From contig OY726563.1 of assembly GCA_963383645.1 (NCBI GenBank), positions 38,655,831-38,719,830 of the forward strand: DNA of 64,000 nt. Direction: 5' to 3'. This document shows positions 52,201 through 62,954 of this stretch, in pieces. The notes beneath the pieces are model-generated. The model searched no databases. It worked only from the letters and a program-made list of their open reading frames with translations, and was not told the origin of the DNA. This DNA is from Muscardinus avellanarius. Lineage: Eukaryota > Chordata > Mammalia > Rodentia > Gliridae. Position 1 is the first letter of the stretch; the number at the start of each line of letters is the position of its first letter. The position numbers and the translations under genes were made by a program.

Positions 52201-54007
52201 AGAGTCCACATGGATAATCTCCTTCTCTTAAGGTCAATTGTGCCCCATAACAACCTAATCATTGGCAATAAAACAGTTTTATTGCCCCATAGGGCATTAG
52301 TCTGTTTTGCATTTCAGCAATTTGCAGTCTTATTTTAGTATTCTGCCTTCTCGTGACTATTTATACCAGTCTCTTAGAGTCTCCTTTGAACCAGCTCTGC
52401 CATTCCATCGATACCCTCATTAACAAGTTAAATAAATCTTTGCGTGAAATACATTTTTGACATATGCTCACTCTGGTTGGATGATTGTCACAATTTTTAA
52501 CTTTTTGAAAATTCTACCTTGACAGGGTTGTGCAATCAAATAAGTTCCTGACAAGCTAAGTTCAACAAATTCACATCGAATTCTTAACAATGTACTTCTC
52601 GCAGGCTTTAATTTGCCATTTTAAAAGTAGGTGTTGCAGCATTTCATATCCTTGTTTGATGCTGGACACTTTTTACTCAAAGTGTCTTTAGAGAAAACTG
52701 CCCTATGTTATTATTATTGGTGATATGACAGTTGCTACCACAATCTCTAAAAAGGAATATAAGTTACCAAACTGGGTCTCATCTCAGTGGGAAAAGCATA
52801 TTTTAAAGACAAGCGTGGGGACAAAGGCTTTCACTTTATTTAGCACTAGGGAAAAGATTTCCCCTTCTATTTCTTAATACCAAGCAGGACCCAATCCCCG
52901 TCCAGAAGTCCTGAGAGATAACAGAGAAGTGAAAAGTACTTTTTTCCCCCCATTGCCAACACCCCTTCTTTCCAGCCCAGCAGAATGCTGGTCGATTTCT
53001 CCTTTTTCAGCGATGTGTAGGATAACTTGCCCACAAAGTTGGAGAGAACTCACTCGTGGTTTGGGAGCAAAAGTCGTTGTGTCAGGAATTCTGGGTTCTG
53101 TTTCTGCAGCCCCACATCAGCAGAGGCCTGGGATGGAGCCCAAACCCATGTTCCAACTCTGGTTTCTCATTCTGGAAAGCTGTCTTGTCATTTGGAGGCT
53201 TTTGTTCCCCTCACCCGCTGAAAGGCTCTCACTTTCTCTCTCCCCTGCCAACTGACTCCCTGGAGCCTTAACTAAAGTTGGAGAATTTAAAGATTGTAAA
53301 GATTGGCAGCTTGTGGTTTCTTTCCATTTAGAAGCAAACCTTGTAGGGGATCATATCAGCAAATTTAGGAGGTAGACAAACGGCTTTTTTTCATGAGTGG
53401 GCAAGGGCCTAGAAGGCTATTCCCCTGGTTAGCTGTGTTCATGCAAAGTGTGTAAACCACATAGGTTAAAGTTAGAAGTCCCCAGAGCATTTTCTCCAAA
53501 CAAGAGTGTGAGGTGGTCCTTTCTAGCCTTGACTTTCAGTCATTTCTTCTCTACCTGCTGGGGTGCATTCTCTCAAGTGGCTTTCTTTCACATTTTACAG
53601 ATGTGGAACATAATTGAGGTTGGTTGCCTCGTCCTTGGTGGACTCCACAAGGGAAGTACAGCGATCCTTAGCATCTATAGAGTCCTCGCTCACACCGCTG
53701 CCCACCAGCCCCTTTGATAAGCAGGCTGGTTCCCTCAGGGAAGTCTCCAAGTACCCAAACTGAAGCCTGGCTTTCTTCCTAACTACCATCAGGCCATCCC
53801 AAACCCACAGTGATGAAGACTGACTTCATCTGGGTGAACCTTCTTATATTTTGTGAATATAATTTCTTCTTCTCTTACAGTATATTGGTGACTACACAGC
53901 AAAGTACTTTTTGCACTATGCCACAGAATTTACTCTTTGCCATAGAGTAGATTTTCTATAATTCATTCCATTTGCATGTGCAATGTTTGCCACCTTGGCC
54001 CTTTTTG
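52201..54007. other. 1.8 kb of apparently unique sequence
   Basis: The longest interval here without a recognised repeat. Open frames of 108 codons (52929-53255) and 89 codons (53448-53717) show no domain, signal or family motif; overlapping frames in the same stretch suggest chance. Some blocks (for example 52560-52760) could be conserved non-coding DNA. No splice-bounded exon could be defended. Confidence 0.45.
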
Positions 54008-54049
<42 letters not shown>

Positions 54050-54240
54050 TTGGGGATTAAACCCAGTGGCATTCTACCTATGAGCTACATGCTCAGCCTT
54101 TTTTATTTTTTGTTTTGTAACAGGATCTCGTTAGGTTACCGAGAGTCTTCCGAAGTTGCTAAGGCTGGTCTCCAACCTGTGATCACCCTGTCTCAGCCTT
54201 CCAAATAATGGGATTATAGGTATGTGCCAATTTACCTGGC
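54008..54240 (-). mobile_element. B1-dID SINE with (TTA)n tail
   Basis: TTA repeat at 54011-54049, ID half TTGGGGATTAAACCCAGTGG, B1 end TGCCAATTTACCTGGCT. Confidence 0.9.
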
Positions 54241-54254
54241 TGCCCCTTTTCTTT

Positions 54255-54455
54255 CTTCCTTTTTTGTGGTTCTGGAGATTTAACCCAGGGGTGTTTTACC
54301 TTTGAGCTACACCCCTGCTCCTTATTTTTTATTTTGAAATACAGTCTAAGTTGCAGAGGGCCTCATTAAATTGCTGAGGTTGGCCTGTGATCCTCCTGTG
54401 TCAGCCTCCCAAGTACTGGGATTACAGGTGTACACCACCCCCACCCTGCTCATAG
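54255..54455 (-). mobile_element. B1-dID SINE
   Basis: GTGGTTCTGGAGATTTAACC to TACTGGGATTACAGGTGTAC; adjoins the previous SINE in the same orientation. Confidence 0.88.
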
Positions 54456-54544
54456 TGATCTTTTATTGAGTTTTTATTGCCCCCAGGCAATAATAATGTC
54501 GTTAGCATATCCATTCTTAATGATAACCATATATAGTAGTATAG

Positions 54545-55200
54545 TGTTAATTGTGTACTATTACCCCCCAAAATAATTGTCCAAATCCTAACACATGATC
54601 AGTTATCAGTGAACCTGATCTTATTTGAAAAAGAGTCTTTTCAGAGGTAAAGGTATCTTAAGACAAGATCATTCTGGATTAGTGTAGGGCTTAAATCCAA
54701 TGATTAGTGTCCTTATAAGAGGAGAGATTTGAGGCACATAGAAGAAAAGCCATGTGAAGATGGAAGCAGAGATTGGATATATGCAGTTTCAAGCCCAGGA
54801 AAGTCTAGGGTTGCCATTAGGCATGGGAAGGTGGGAGGGAGGGATGAAACAGAGTCTCCTTCAGAGCCTCCTGATGGAAGCAATCCTGCCAATTATCTTG
54901 ATTTCAGACTTCTGGCTTCCAGAACTATGATGTGATAAATTTTTTTAGTTTGGGCTGGGCATGATGGCACACACCTGTAATCCCAGTACCTGGGAGGCTG
55001 AGACAGGAGGATCACAGGTTCAAGGTCAGCCTCAGTAACTTAATGAGGCTCTCAGTAGCTTAGCAAGTCCCTGTTTCCAAATAAAAAATAAAAAGGGCTG
55101 GAGTGTAGTTTGGAGCTAGAATATACCTGGATGAGATCCTCGATACTCTCCAAGTTTTTGTAGTATTTTAAATTTCAAAAAATCCTAACTAATATATAAA
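54545..55200 (+). mobile_element. MLT1-type MaLR LTR split by a SINE
   Basis: TCCAAATCCTAACACATGAT, TAGTGTCCTTATAAGAGGAG, CATGTGAAGATGGAAGCAGA, GATTTCAGACTTCTGGCTTCCAGAACTATG before the SINE; TTTTTGTAGTATTTTAAATT and CTAACTAATA after it. Confidence 0.78.
54953..55157 (+). mobile_element. B1-dID SINE nested in LTR
   Basis: GGCTGGGCATGATGGCACAC to the decayed ID end GAGATCCTCGATACTC. Confidence 0.9.
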
Positions 55201-55231
55201 AAGTACATATTTTATGGGGCACCACATGAGT

Positions 55232-55378
55232 TTTTTTGTGCTACTGGTGATCGAACCCAGGGTTATTCTACCTCTGACCTTTTTATTTCTTATTTTGAAA
55301 GAGTCTCACTAGGTTGCTAAGAATTTCACTAAGGCTGAGGCTGGTCTTTAATCTGTGATCATCCTGTCTCAGCCTACC
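55232..55378 (-). mobile_element. B1-dID SINE, partial
   Basis: GTGCTACTGGTGATCGAACC, linker, then CATCCTGTCTCAGCCTACC; the B1 start is lost. Confidence 0.8.
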
Positions 55379-55496
55379 ATATGATGTTTTGATATATGTA
55401 TACATTATGCAATGTTTAAATCAGGTTAGGCATATTTTTCTCTTCAAACATTTATCAGTTCTTTATGGTGAAAATATTTGAAATCCTTTCTTCTAG

Positions 55497-55645
55497 GTGT
55501 GTGTGTTGGGGGGATAGTTGGGGTTTGAACCCAGGGGCATTCTAACTTTGAGCTGCACCCTCAGCCTTTTTTATGTTTTATTTTGAAACAAAGTCTCAGC
55601 CACCTAAGTACTGGGGTTATAGGCATGTGCTATAGCACCCAGATT
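55497..55645 (-). mobile_element. B1-dID SINE, internally deleted
   Basis: GGGGTTTGAACCCAGGGGCA, linker, then directly TCTCAGCCACCTAAGTACTG. Confidence 0.82.
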
Positions 55646-55862
55646 CTTCTAGCTTTTTGAAATAAACAATACATTATTATTATTATCTATAGTTTCCCCA
55701 GTGTGCAACATCATATTGTAGCTTCTTGCACTTTTCTAACTGTAATTTGGCACCCACCAATCAACTTTTCCCTCAACTCAACTCTCCCTAGCCTCCTGCT
55801 AATCACCATTCTACTCTTAACTTCTATGAGATCAACTTTTTAACACTTCACATTATTACCAT

Positions 55863-55940
55863 TTGTCTTTAATTTCTGTTGTTTTCAGCTATTAAATGTA
55901 AAGTCATTTGTTACAGCAGCATTAGGAAACTGATACAGAA
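55863..55940 (+). mobile_element. LTR (MLT1-like) end fragment
   Basis: TTTCTGTTGTTTTCAGCTAT and CAGCAGCATTAGGAAACTGA match the last 70 bases of an MLT1-type LTR. Confidence 0.6.
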
Positions 55941-56035
55941 AAGGATGCAAGATCAGAAATGTTAAATAACTTGCCTGTGTTCACATAGTTACTAAGTAGT
56001 GAATTCATAAATTGAGTCTAAGCCTATCTATTGCA
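55941..56035 (+). mobile_element. MIR-like fragment
   Basis: GTTAAATAACTTGCCTGTGTTCACATAGTTACTAAGTAGT follows the MIR/MIR-like order (aagtaacttgcc, aggtcacacagc, agtaagt). Confidence 0.65.
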
Positions 56036-56124
56036 AAATTTTTATTCTCAATCCTAATCTTTTAAAATTTCATCAACAACAGGTTAAAAATAGCACCATG
56101 CTAGAGAGAACTTGGGAAACAAAG

Positions 56125-56390
56125 CAGCCTTCAGTGAAAGGAGAGACTCCAGTGGAGCAATGTAGGGGGTCTAGGAAAGAGAAGTGGATGGGAGAAACTT
56201 GATGAAGGCAACAGTTCAAATACTATGTACGTATATGAAATTACCAATACCAATCTCAATAATATGTAAGGGGAATGGGAGGGTGTGGGATGGGATCCAG
56301 AGGGAAACACACCAAGTGCTGTGTGCATGTATTTTCCTATCACTATGAACCTCATTACGATGTATAATTACAATGCACCAACAAATTTAT
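56125..56390 (+). mobile_element. L1 3'UTR end
   Basis: GGGGAATGGGAGGGTGTGGG, ACACCAAGTGCTGTGTGCAT and TATAATTACAATGCACCAAC. Same family as 1-270 reversed. Confidence 0.85.
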
Positions 56391-56795
56391 TTATTTATTT
56401 ATGGTACTGGGGATTGAACCCAGGGACATTTTGCCTGTGAGCTATATTCCCCAGCCCTTTGTCTTAAATTTTGTGGTTTTTTTTTTTTTTTGGTGGTACT
56501 GGGGTTCCTGGAAGCCCTTCTACCTCCGGGCTACACTCCCAGACCTATTTTTATACTTTTTTAAAATTTGGAAACAGGGTCTCTTAAGCCAGCACGGCTG
56601 GCCTCAAACCTGCGCAATCTTCCTGTCTCTGCCTCCCAAGCGTGGGGATTACAAGTGTGCGCCACCACGCCCAGCTGTCTTTAAATTTTGAAACAAGGTC
56701 TCACTAAGTTGCTGAGGCTGGCCTTGAACCTGCGATTCTCCTATCTCAGCCTCCCAAGTACTGGGATTACAAGTGTATGCCACCATGCCAGCTTG
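56385..56795 (-). mobile_element. B1-dID SINE split by a young SINE
   Basis: Outer ID half 56401-56460 (GGTACTGGGGATTGAACCCA) and outer B1 half 56691-56795 (AAACAAGGTCTCACTAAGTT ... CCACCATGCCAGCTT). The inner SINE sits in the linker, flanked by GTCTTAAATTTTG (56461-56473) and GTCTTTAAATTTTG (56677-56690). Confidence 0.95.
56474..56676 (-). mobile_element. Young-subfamily B1-dID SINE, nested
   Basis: T-run, GGTGGTACTGGGGTTCCTGG, GCGTGGGGATTACAAGTGTG, CCACCACGCCCAGCT. Clear target duplication within the older SINE. Confidence 0.95.
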
Positions 56796-57486
56796 AAAGT
56801 ATATGGTTTAAAAGAAAAGCAACACCATTGCCATGGCCTCCACAGGTCCAACTCCTGCATCCTTTTCTTCAGGGCTCTCTTCCTACTCCAAGACACTCAT
56901 TCTTCTTACTGAGCTGGAGTGTTTCCACTTCAAGACATGTGAACTGGCTCTTGGGGAAAGCTCAATGCTGAATGCCCAGCAGAGTTCCTCAAAGGGAGTC
57001 TTCCAGCCATAAAAAGACCAGGGGTGGAAATGGTGTTAGGCAGTGCAGCACCTGTCACTTCATGTCACCCATAGTGGTGTTTTGTTTCCACCACACCGAA
57101 AGCCACCCAGCAGCTGTTTTGAGGATCGCTTTCCAGTGACAGACATTTGCCTCATGAAACTCAGTCTGTGGACACTGAAAATCAGAAGAGCTGTCAACCA
57201 ATTGTCCCCTGCCCAAAACCCTTGCATCAGGTGCTGGGGAGAAAGCAGCAGTCGTGGCTTCCCTGCAGTTCTTCTAAAAGTGTTTCTTTGTTAATAGGAT
57301 GTCATTAAACATTATGCACAGTTGGCTGGATATTAAAATTACAGACAAAAACTTTAAAAAAAAGTGTGCATGTAAAAATAAACTGATGTGTGAAAACAGG
57401 GTACCTAAGCAGCAGCACTTGGGGGCTGGGCTTCTTGAAGCCACATCTGTCACCAAATTTTATGTCACCCAGTAAGCCTGTTCAGT
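56796..57486. other. Apparently unique sequence
   Basis: About 690 bases. Frames at 56777-56971 and 57043-57294 (64 and 83 codons) have no recognisable motif. Confidence 0.4.
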
Positions 57487-57560
57487 ATGAAATAATGAAG
57501 TACCTACTGTGTGCTAGGCATTGTTCTGACTGATTCTTTGCTTGGTGCAACTACAACTTA
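57487..57560 (+). mobile_element. MIR-like 3' fragment
   Basis: GAAGTACCTACTGTGTGCTAGGCATTGTTCTGACTG is the characteristic MIR/L2-type 'tactgtgtgccaggcactg' block. Confidence 0.65.
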
Positions 57561-57840
57561 CTTATTCTCTGAATATAACAGAATGATACCTTTTTTCTTC
57601 TTCTGGCTGGAATTAGGAAAACTAGAAATAGAAAATTTGCTTTAGAGCCGAGTAAGCCTGAGATCAAATTTTGTATTAACCTTGACCTTTCCAAACGGAA
57701 CATTTTTCACATTCATTCGGCTGTCAACCTTGAACAAATGCCTCAGTGGGAGAAATCAGGGAGAGAATTGACAATTCTTTTCTGAAAGACTAGCCAAAGA
57801 ACAGTTTCTAGAATACTAGCTTTTGCCAAAATCTTACTCC

Positions 57841-57844
<4 letters not shown>

Positions 57845-57888
<44 letters not shown>

Positions 57889-57900
57889 TGCGCCAGAGAG
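57845..57900. repeat. (TG)n(CG) microsatellite
   Basis: About 19 TG units running into GCGCGTGCGC and AGAGAGAG; alternating purine-pyrimidine DNA. Confidence 0.96.
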
Positions 57901-57911
57901 AGAGTGAACAC

Positions 57912-58128
57912 ACATGGGATTAGGGATTGAACCCAGGGACATTCAACCTTTAAACTACACCTCCAGCCCTATTTTACTTTTTTAAAATTTTTTTATTTTT
58001 TAAAACAGGGTTTCACTAAGTTGTGGATAGCCTCAATAAGTTGCTGAAGCTAACTGTGAACCTGTGATCCTACTGTCTCAGCCTCCCAAGTACTGGGATT
58101 AAAGTGTGAGCCACCACACCCCACAAAT
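57912..58128 (-). mobile_element. B1-dID SINE
   Basis: GATTAGGGATTGAACCCAGG to GAGCCACCACACCCCAC. Confidence 0.9.
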
Positions 58129-58296
58129 GTACTAATGCACATCATTTATGTTGTTTTGATCAAAAGGAGCAAAAGAAAACTTACCAATGTTATCATATCT
58201 GAGAAAATATGAAATTGTGTCTCATTATCATCCTCTTTGAGAACTTGAAAGAACAAAATGTTTCTTCTGGAGTAACACCTTTCTTTTCTTTATTTG

Positions 58297-58488
58297 TAGT
58301 GCTGGGCATTCAACCTAAGAGAATTCTGCCTATAAGACACACCCCTAGCCCTTTTGATTTTGAAAGAGGATATTGCTAAGTTGCTGAGAGCCTTGCTAAA
58401 TGGCTGAGGCTGGCCTTGAACTTGTGATCCCCCTGTCCCAGCCTCCCAAGTACTGGGATGACAGGCATGCACCACAATGCCTATCTAT
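58297..58488 (-). mobile_element. B1-dID SINE
   Basis: GTAGTGCTGGGCATTCAACC to TGCACCACAATGCCTATC. Confidence 0.9.
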
Positions 58489-59013
58489 CGTGACACCTTT
58501 CAGATGGCAAGAGCTCTCTTGAGTAATGCCCAGTGTGAAAGTAGAACCTGGTGCCATTATTGAATACCCTCACACTTGTCTTGTGCTCTAGTAAGTGATG
58601 GAGAAGGTCTCTGATTCTGGGACAGACCCAGCAAAGAGGGAGTCTTTGAACTCCAAACTGCCAATAGGCTGGCTGAAAATTGTGCACACTGGAAGTTGAG
58701 CTGTAGTTGGTTCTGGAAACCAATACATGAAAAATGATTCTGGGTGCCCAGTGGTAGGAGCATTTTTATGTAAATTAAATGGTTAATTGAATGACATGCT
58801 GCTGCTGCTGCTGTTGCCAAAAGCTTTCTTGAACTTTATGGGGTTAACTGTGTGCTGGTCTGAATGGACAGCATAAATCAAAGAAAGGAAAGTATACTGA
58901 AGATTGCAACAATTTTCATTTGTCCAAATGACTAACAGGCATTTATGTAAAACACTAACATAAGTCTAGGAAACTCCTTCAGTAAGTCTTAGGTCCCATC
59001 ATAAAATGATTTA
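58489..59013. other. Apparently unique sequence
   Basis: Contains a short (GCT)n run at about 58797-58813. Two overlapping - strand frames (58481-58723, 58557-58820) have no known motif and probably reflect chance. Confidence 0.4.
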
Positions 59014-59195
59014 AGTTGGGGATGGCGGTGCACACTGTAATCCCAATACTTGGGAGGCTGAGACAGGAGGATCATGGGTTTGAGGACAGCCTCAGCACAT
59101 TAGCAAGATACGGCTTCAAAAAAAGAGCTGGGGGTGTAGCTTGGAGGTAGAATGCTCCTGGGATCAATGCCCAATACCTCCCTTCCCCTCAAAAA
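59014..59195 (+). mobile_element. B1-dID SINE
   Basis: GTTGGGGATGGCGGTGCACA to ATCAATGCCCAATACC. Confidence 0.9.
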
Positions 59196-59450
59196 ATTTT
59201 ATCCATCTTTATTTCATTTTTTATTTTGTGCATTGTAGTCATACATCTTAATGGAGTACAAGATGGTAGAGGTATACATCCAGACATCACTCATTTAGCC
59301 CTTCCCCAATTCCTGCCCCATTCCCTCCCCCTTTCCTCCTTCTCATGTTTGGCTTAGTGATTAACTTTGATATGTTTGAGAATGTACATCATGTACATTA
59401 GGGAATTTCCCTCCCCCCCAAAATTTAAAAAGAATCACTAATCCTGATCT
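59196..59450 (-). mobile_element. L1 3'UTR, antisense
   Basis: TTTTGTGCATTGTAGTCATACATC, AGACATCACTCATTTAGCCC, CATTCCCTCCCCCTTTCCTCC, TGTTTGGCTTAGTGATTAAC: reversed 3' end of the L1 number 2 family. Confidence 0.83.
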
Positions 59451-59459
59451 ATCTATATA

Positions 59460-59950
59460 CTAGGGTCAGTTACATATTGCAATAATTAATCACTGTGAAG
59501 CTTAGTGGCTTAAAACAACAAACATTGTTTCACATGTTATCAGTTTGCATCACTCATCAGTTAGGATTAAATTGAAGTGAGATCTCATCAGTTCTGTAAT
59601 CTACAAAGCCTCTCATCCATGTGATGTCTCATCTTCCAGGACCTCTTCACATGGACTCCTTGTCTCAAGCAAGAAGATAGCCTGGGCTTCCTTACAACAT
59701 GGTGGCTGTATTCCAAAGAGAAAAGAGGTAGGAGCTGTCAGGCCTCTTAAGATGATCTGACACAGTAATACTGACACAGTAATGCTGACAACAGTACTAC
59801 TTCTGCCACATTTCATGTCAAAGAAAGCCACAGGACCAGTCCAGACCCAAGGGGGAGGGAAATAAATTCCATTCCTTGAGAGGACAAGTGATACATCAAA
59901 GGAAAAGTGGAATTATTGACTCTCATCCTTAAGACTAGCTGCCACAATTT
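59460..59950 (-). mobile_element. Ancient interspersed repeat, family unassigned
   Basis: GCTTAGTGGCTTAAAACAACAAACATTG near the start, TTACAACATGGTGGCTG in the middle and a CCAGTCCAGACCCAAGGGGGAGGG end are a known widespread mammalian pattern (LTR or DNA element). I cannot name the family safely; strand uncertain. Confidence 0.5.
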
Positions 59951-59953
59951 CAC

Positions 59954-60180
59954 ATATATATATATATATATATTCGATATTGGAGATTGAGCCCAGGGGC
60001 ATTCTACCTCCAAGCTAGAATTCGGCATTTTTTTATTTTTTATTTTGAAATAGGGTCTTGCTTAACTTGCTATGTTGCTGAGGGTTCTTATTACATTGCT
60101 GAGGCTTGCCAACAACCAGAAATCCTACTGTCTCAGCTTCCCAAGTACTAGGATTACAGGTATGCACCACCATGCCCAGG
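59954..60180 (-). mobile_element. B1-dID SINE with (TA)n
   Basis: Short TA run at 59954-59973, ID half CGATATTGGAGATTGAGCCC, B1 end CACCACCATGCCCAGG. Confidence 0.88.
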
Positions 60181-60232
60181 TATCACACATTTTATTTTTC
60201 TATTCATTTATGAATGGATATTTAGATTGTTT

Positions 60233-60520
60233 ATTTTTTTTCTTTTCCAGTACTGGGGATTGAACCTAGGGGTATTCTACCTCTGAGCTACAGCTCCAGC
60301 CCTAGTTTTGTTTTTGTTTTTTCAGTACTGTGGATAGAACCCAGGAGCATTCTACCTCTGAGTTACACTCCCAGCCCTATTTTTATTCTTTATTTTGAAA
60401 CATGGTCTCACTGAGTTGCATAGGTCTCATTAAGTAGCTGAGGCTGTCTGAGAACCCATGATCCTCCTGTCTCAGCCTCCCAATTACTGGGATTACAAGC
60501 ATGTGCCACCATGCCCACCC
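60233..60520 (-). mobile_element. B1-dID-dID SINE
   Basis: Reversed extra ID half (CAGTACTGGGGATTGAACCT, 60249-60304), spacer, then a full reversed unit (CAGTACTGTGGATAGAACCC to CCACCATGCCCACCC). The single duplication AGATTGTTT at 60224-60232 and 60521-60529 encloses the whole. Confidence 0.85.
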
Positions 60521-60548
60521 AGATTGTTTCTATATTATGGCTTTGCGT

Positions 60549-60752
60549 GTATATGAAGTATTGAGAATTGAACCAAGGGGAATTCTACTTCTGAACTATA
60601 CTCCCAGCCTTATTTTTTAAATTTCAAAATAGGGTCTCACTAAATTATGAGGACCCCTATGTTGCTGAGGTTGTCCTTGAACCTACAATAATCTTCCTGT
60701 CTCAGCCCCCTAAGTACTGGGATCACAAGTGTGCACCACCATTCCTGGCTCA
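60549..60752 (-). mobile_element. B1-dID SINE
   Basis: GTATTGAGAATTGAACCAAG to TGCACCACCATTCCTGGCT. Confidence 0.9.
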
Positions 60753-60834
60753 TATTTGGTCTATTATGAATAATGCTGAAATGAACATGGAAATGGAGAT
60801 ACCTCTTGAGATACAGATTTCCTTTGGATGTATA

Positions 60835-61115
60835 GACGGTTCTTGGCTTACAATGTTTTGACTCAAGATTTTTGAACTTTGAAATGGTGCAAAAGTGATA
60901 TACATTCAGTAGAAACTGTAAACTGTAATACAACTTTTTCTTCTCCTGGCCTGGTGCTATGCTGCCATATACTTTCTCCTCTCCTCTCCTCTCCTCTTCT
61001 CTTCTCTTCTCTTCTCTTCTCTTCTCTTCTCTTCTCTTCTCTTCTCTTCTCTTCTCTTCTCTTTCTCTTCTTCTTCTTCTTCTTCTTCTTCTTCTTCTTC
61101 TTCTTCTTCTTCTTC

Positions 61116-61165
<50 letters not shown>

Positions 61166-61369
61166 TCTCTCTGCTGGGCAGCAGCAGCAAATTGCAGCTT
61201 CTGGTCAACCTTGTAACTGCATGGGGGAACAACTGATACTGTATAATGCTATGTGGCTAGGTTGGAATGTTCAGTAGGTGGGGCATATTAAATGGATTTT
61301 CCACTTATAATATTTTCAATTTATGATGAGTTTATCAGGATATAACCCCAGCATGTGTCAAGGAGCATT
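60835..61369 (-). mobile_element. MER2-like Tigger DNA transposon remnant
   Basis: GGTTCTTGGCTTACAATGTT at the left and GATGAGTTTATCAGGATATAACCCCAG ... CAAGGAGCA at the right are decayed inverted ends of the non-autonomous MER2/Tigger type. GTGCAAAAGTGATATACATTCAGTAGAAACTGTA matches its interior. A 201-base pyrimidine tract has grown inside. Confidence 0.7.
60972..61172. repeat. 201-base pure pyrimidine tract (CTCTT)n(TTC)n(TC)n
   Basis: No purine on the + strand over 201 bases: CTCCT/CTCTT pentamers, then TTC trimers, then TC dimers. Such mirror-like tracts can form triplex (H-)DNA. Confidence 0.98.
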
Positions 61370-61865
61370 TTTGCAGCCAAAAGAAACATTGCTGGATCAC
61401 ATGGTGGTTCCATTTTTAAGTTTTTAAGAAACAGCCGTGTTGTTCTCAGGAAGTGCCGTACTAATTTATCTTCTCATCAACACTGCACAAGGATTCCCTT
61501 TTCTCCACATCCTTGCCAATACTTGTTGTGCTTTGGATAATAACCATTAAAACACTGTGAAGTGGTATCTCATTGTGATTTGGGTTTGCCTTTTCCTGAT
61601 GACCATTTTTATTTTCATATATTGATTGCTCATTTGTATGCCTTCTTTGGAAAAATATTTAAGATTTTGCCCACTTTTGATTGGGTTGTTTGTTTGTTGC
61701 TGTTAAGGTATGTGGATTCTTTATACATTTTGGATACTAAGACCTCATTGGATATCTGCTTTGCAAATATTTTCTCCTATTCCATAGATTGACATTTTGT
61801 TATTTCCTTGGCTGTGCTGAAACTTTTTAATTTCATATAGTCACACTTGATTTTGTGGGGTTTGT

Positions 61866-62096
61866 TTTTTGTATGTGTGGTACTGGGGATAGAACCCCAG
61901 GGCGTTTTACCTCTGGGTTAAACCCCTGGCCCTAATTTACTTTTTATTTGGAAATAGAGTCTCACTAAGTTGTCGAGAGCCTCATTAAGTTGCTGAGAAC
62001 CTCACTAAGTTGTTGAGGATGGCTTCAAACCTGCTATCCTTTTGTCTCAGCCTCCGAAGTACTGGGATTATAAGTGTGTGCTACCATGCCCAGCTT
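61866..62096 (-). mobile_element. B1-dID SINE nested in L1
   Basis: GTGGTACTGGGGATAGAACC to CTACCATGCCCAGCTT, with a duplicated CACTAAGTTG/CATTAAGTTG stretch in the B1 half. Confidence 0.9.
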
Positions 62097-62213
62097 GGTG
62101 TTTTGTTTTGTTTTGGTTTGCTTACTTTTGTAGCCTATACTTTTGGTACCAAATTAAAAAAAAACCATTGCCCAGACCAATATTAAGAAAAATTTATCTT
62201 ATATTTCCTTTCT

Positions 62214-62218
62214 TTATT

Positions 62219-62253
<35 letters not shown>

Positions 62254-62468
62254 TGTATTTATTTTTCCGGGTCTGGGGATGGAACCCAGAAGCATTGGAC
62301 CTCTGAGCTACACCCCCTGCCCAATTTTTTTATTCTTTATTTTGAAACAGGGTCTCACTGAGTTCTGGAGGGCCTCACTAAGTAGCTGAGGCTGTCCCAG
62401 AACAACGATCCTCCTGTCTCAGCCTACTGAATGCTAGGATTACAAGCGTGCACCACCACACCTGGCTC
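62214..62468 (-). mobile_element. B1-dID SINE with (TTTA)n tail
   Basis: TTTA run 62216-62262, GGTCTGGGGATGGAACCCAG, end CACCACCACACCTGGCTC. Confidence 0.92.
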
Positions 62469-62954
62469 TTACATTTTTTTATGCTTAAGTCTTTAATCCA
62501 TTTAGAGTTGATTTTTGTGTGTGATGTAAGGTAAGGGTCCAATTTTATTCTTTTTTTTTGATAAAGTGTTTATACTTTTTTATTTTTATTTATTTTTATT
62601 ATTTTTATTGGTGCACTGTATTCATACATCATAGTGGGATACAAACTTTTGTAGACCTACATACACACATCACCCAGTCAACCCCCACCCGATTCCCACC
62701 CCATTCTCTCCCCATCCCTCCTTCCCATGCTTGGCTTAGTGGTTGACAGCTAGTATTATAGCAATTTATCCAAAATTAAAAATGATAATCTCACATAACA
62801 GTTTCATTTGTCTGATACCAAGCTTTTGATGACTTAAAGATAACATTTCAATATTTCTTTTTGCTTTCTTTCTTACCAGAGAATATTTTTTTCTATTTTT
62901 TTAGGTGAAACTATCATATATTTAAATATTTATTCTTCAGAAAAAAATCTATCC

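Larger units (their letters stand above)
55200..55862 (-). mobile_element. Old L1 3'UTR, antisense, with two SINEs
   Basis: TATTTTATGGGGCACCACAT, GATGTTTTGATATATGTATAC, CTCTTCAAACATTTATCAGTTC, GAAATCCTTTCTTCTAG, CCATTCTACTCTTAACTTCTATGAGATCAAC are collinear with a reversed old (L1M-like) 3'UTR. Confidence 0.72.
60181..62598 (-). mobile_element. Old L1 antisense, repeatedly interrupted
   Basis: Collinear pieces of reversed ORF2 3' end and coding DNA: 60186-60232, 60530-60548, 60752-60834 (GAATAATGCTGAAATGAACATGG), 61370-61865 (CATTGCTGGATCACATGGTG, TTGCAAATATTTTCTCCTATTCC, TTTTGATTGGGTTGTTTG), 62097-62213 and 62470-62560. A Tigger element, five SINEs and half-L1 C interrupt or end it. Confidence 0.8.

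Noticed and set aside
52929..53255. 108-codon frame considered as a host exon
   Set aside because: All three + frames are partly open in the same region, there is no domain, and no paired splice sites could be defended.
60879..61277. Long frames on both strands (Leu/Ser-rich and Glu/Arg-rich)
   Set aside because: Both are translations of the pyrimidine tract; no start context or domain.
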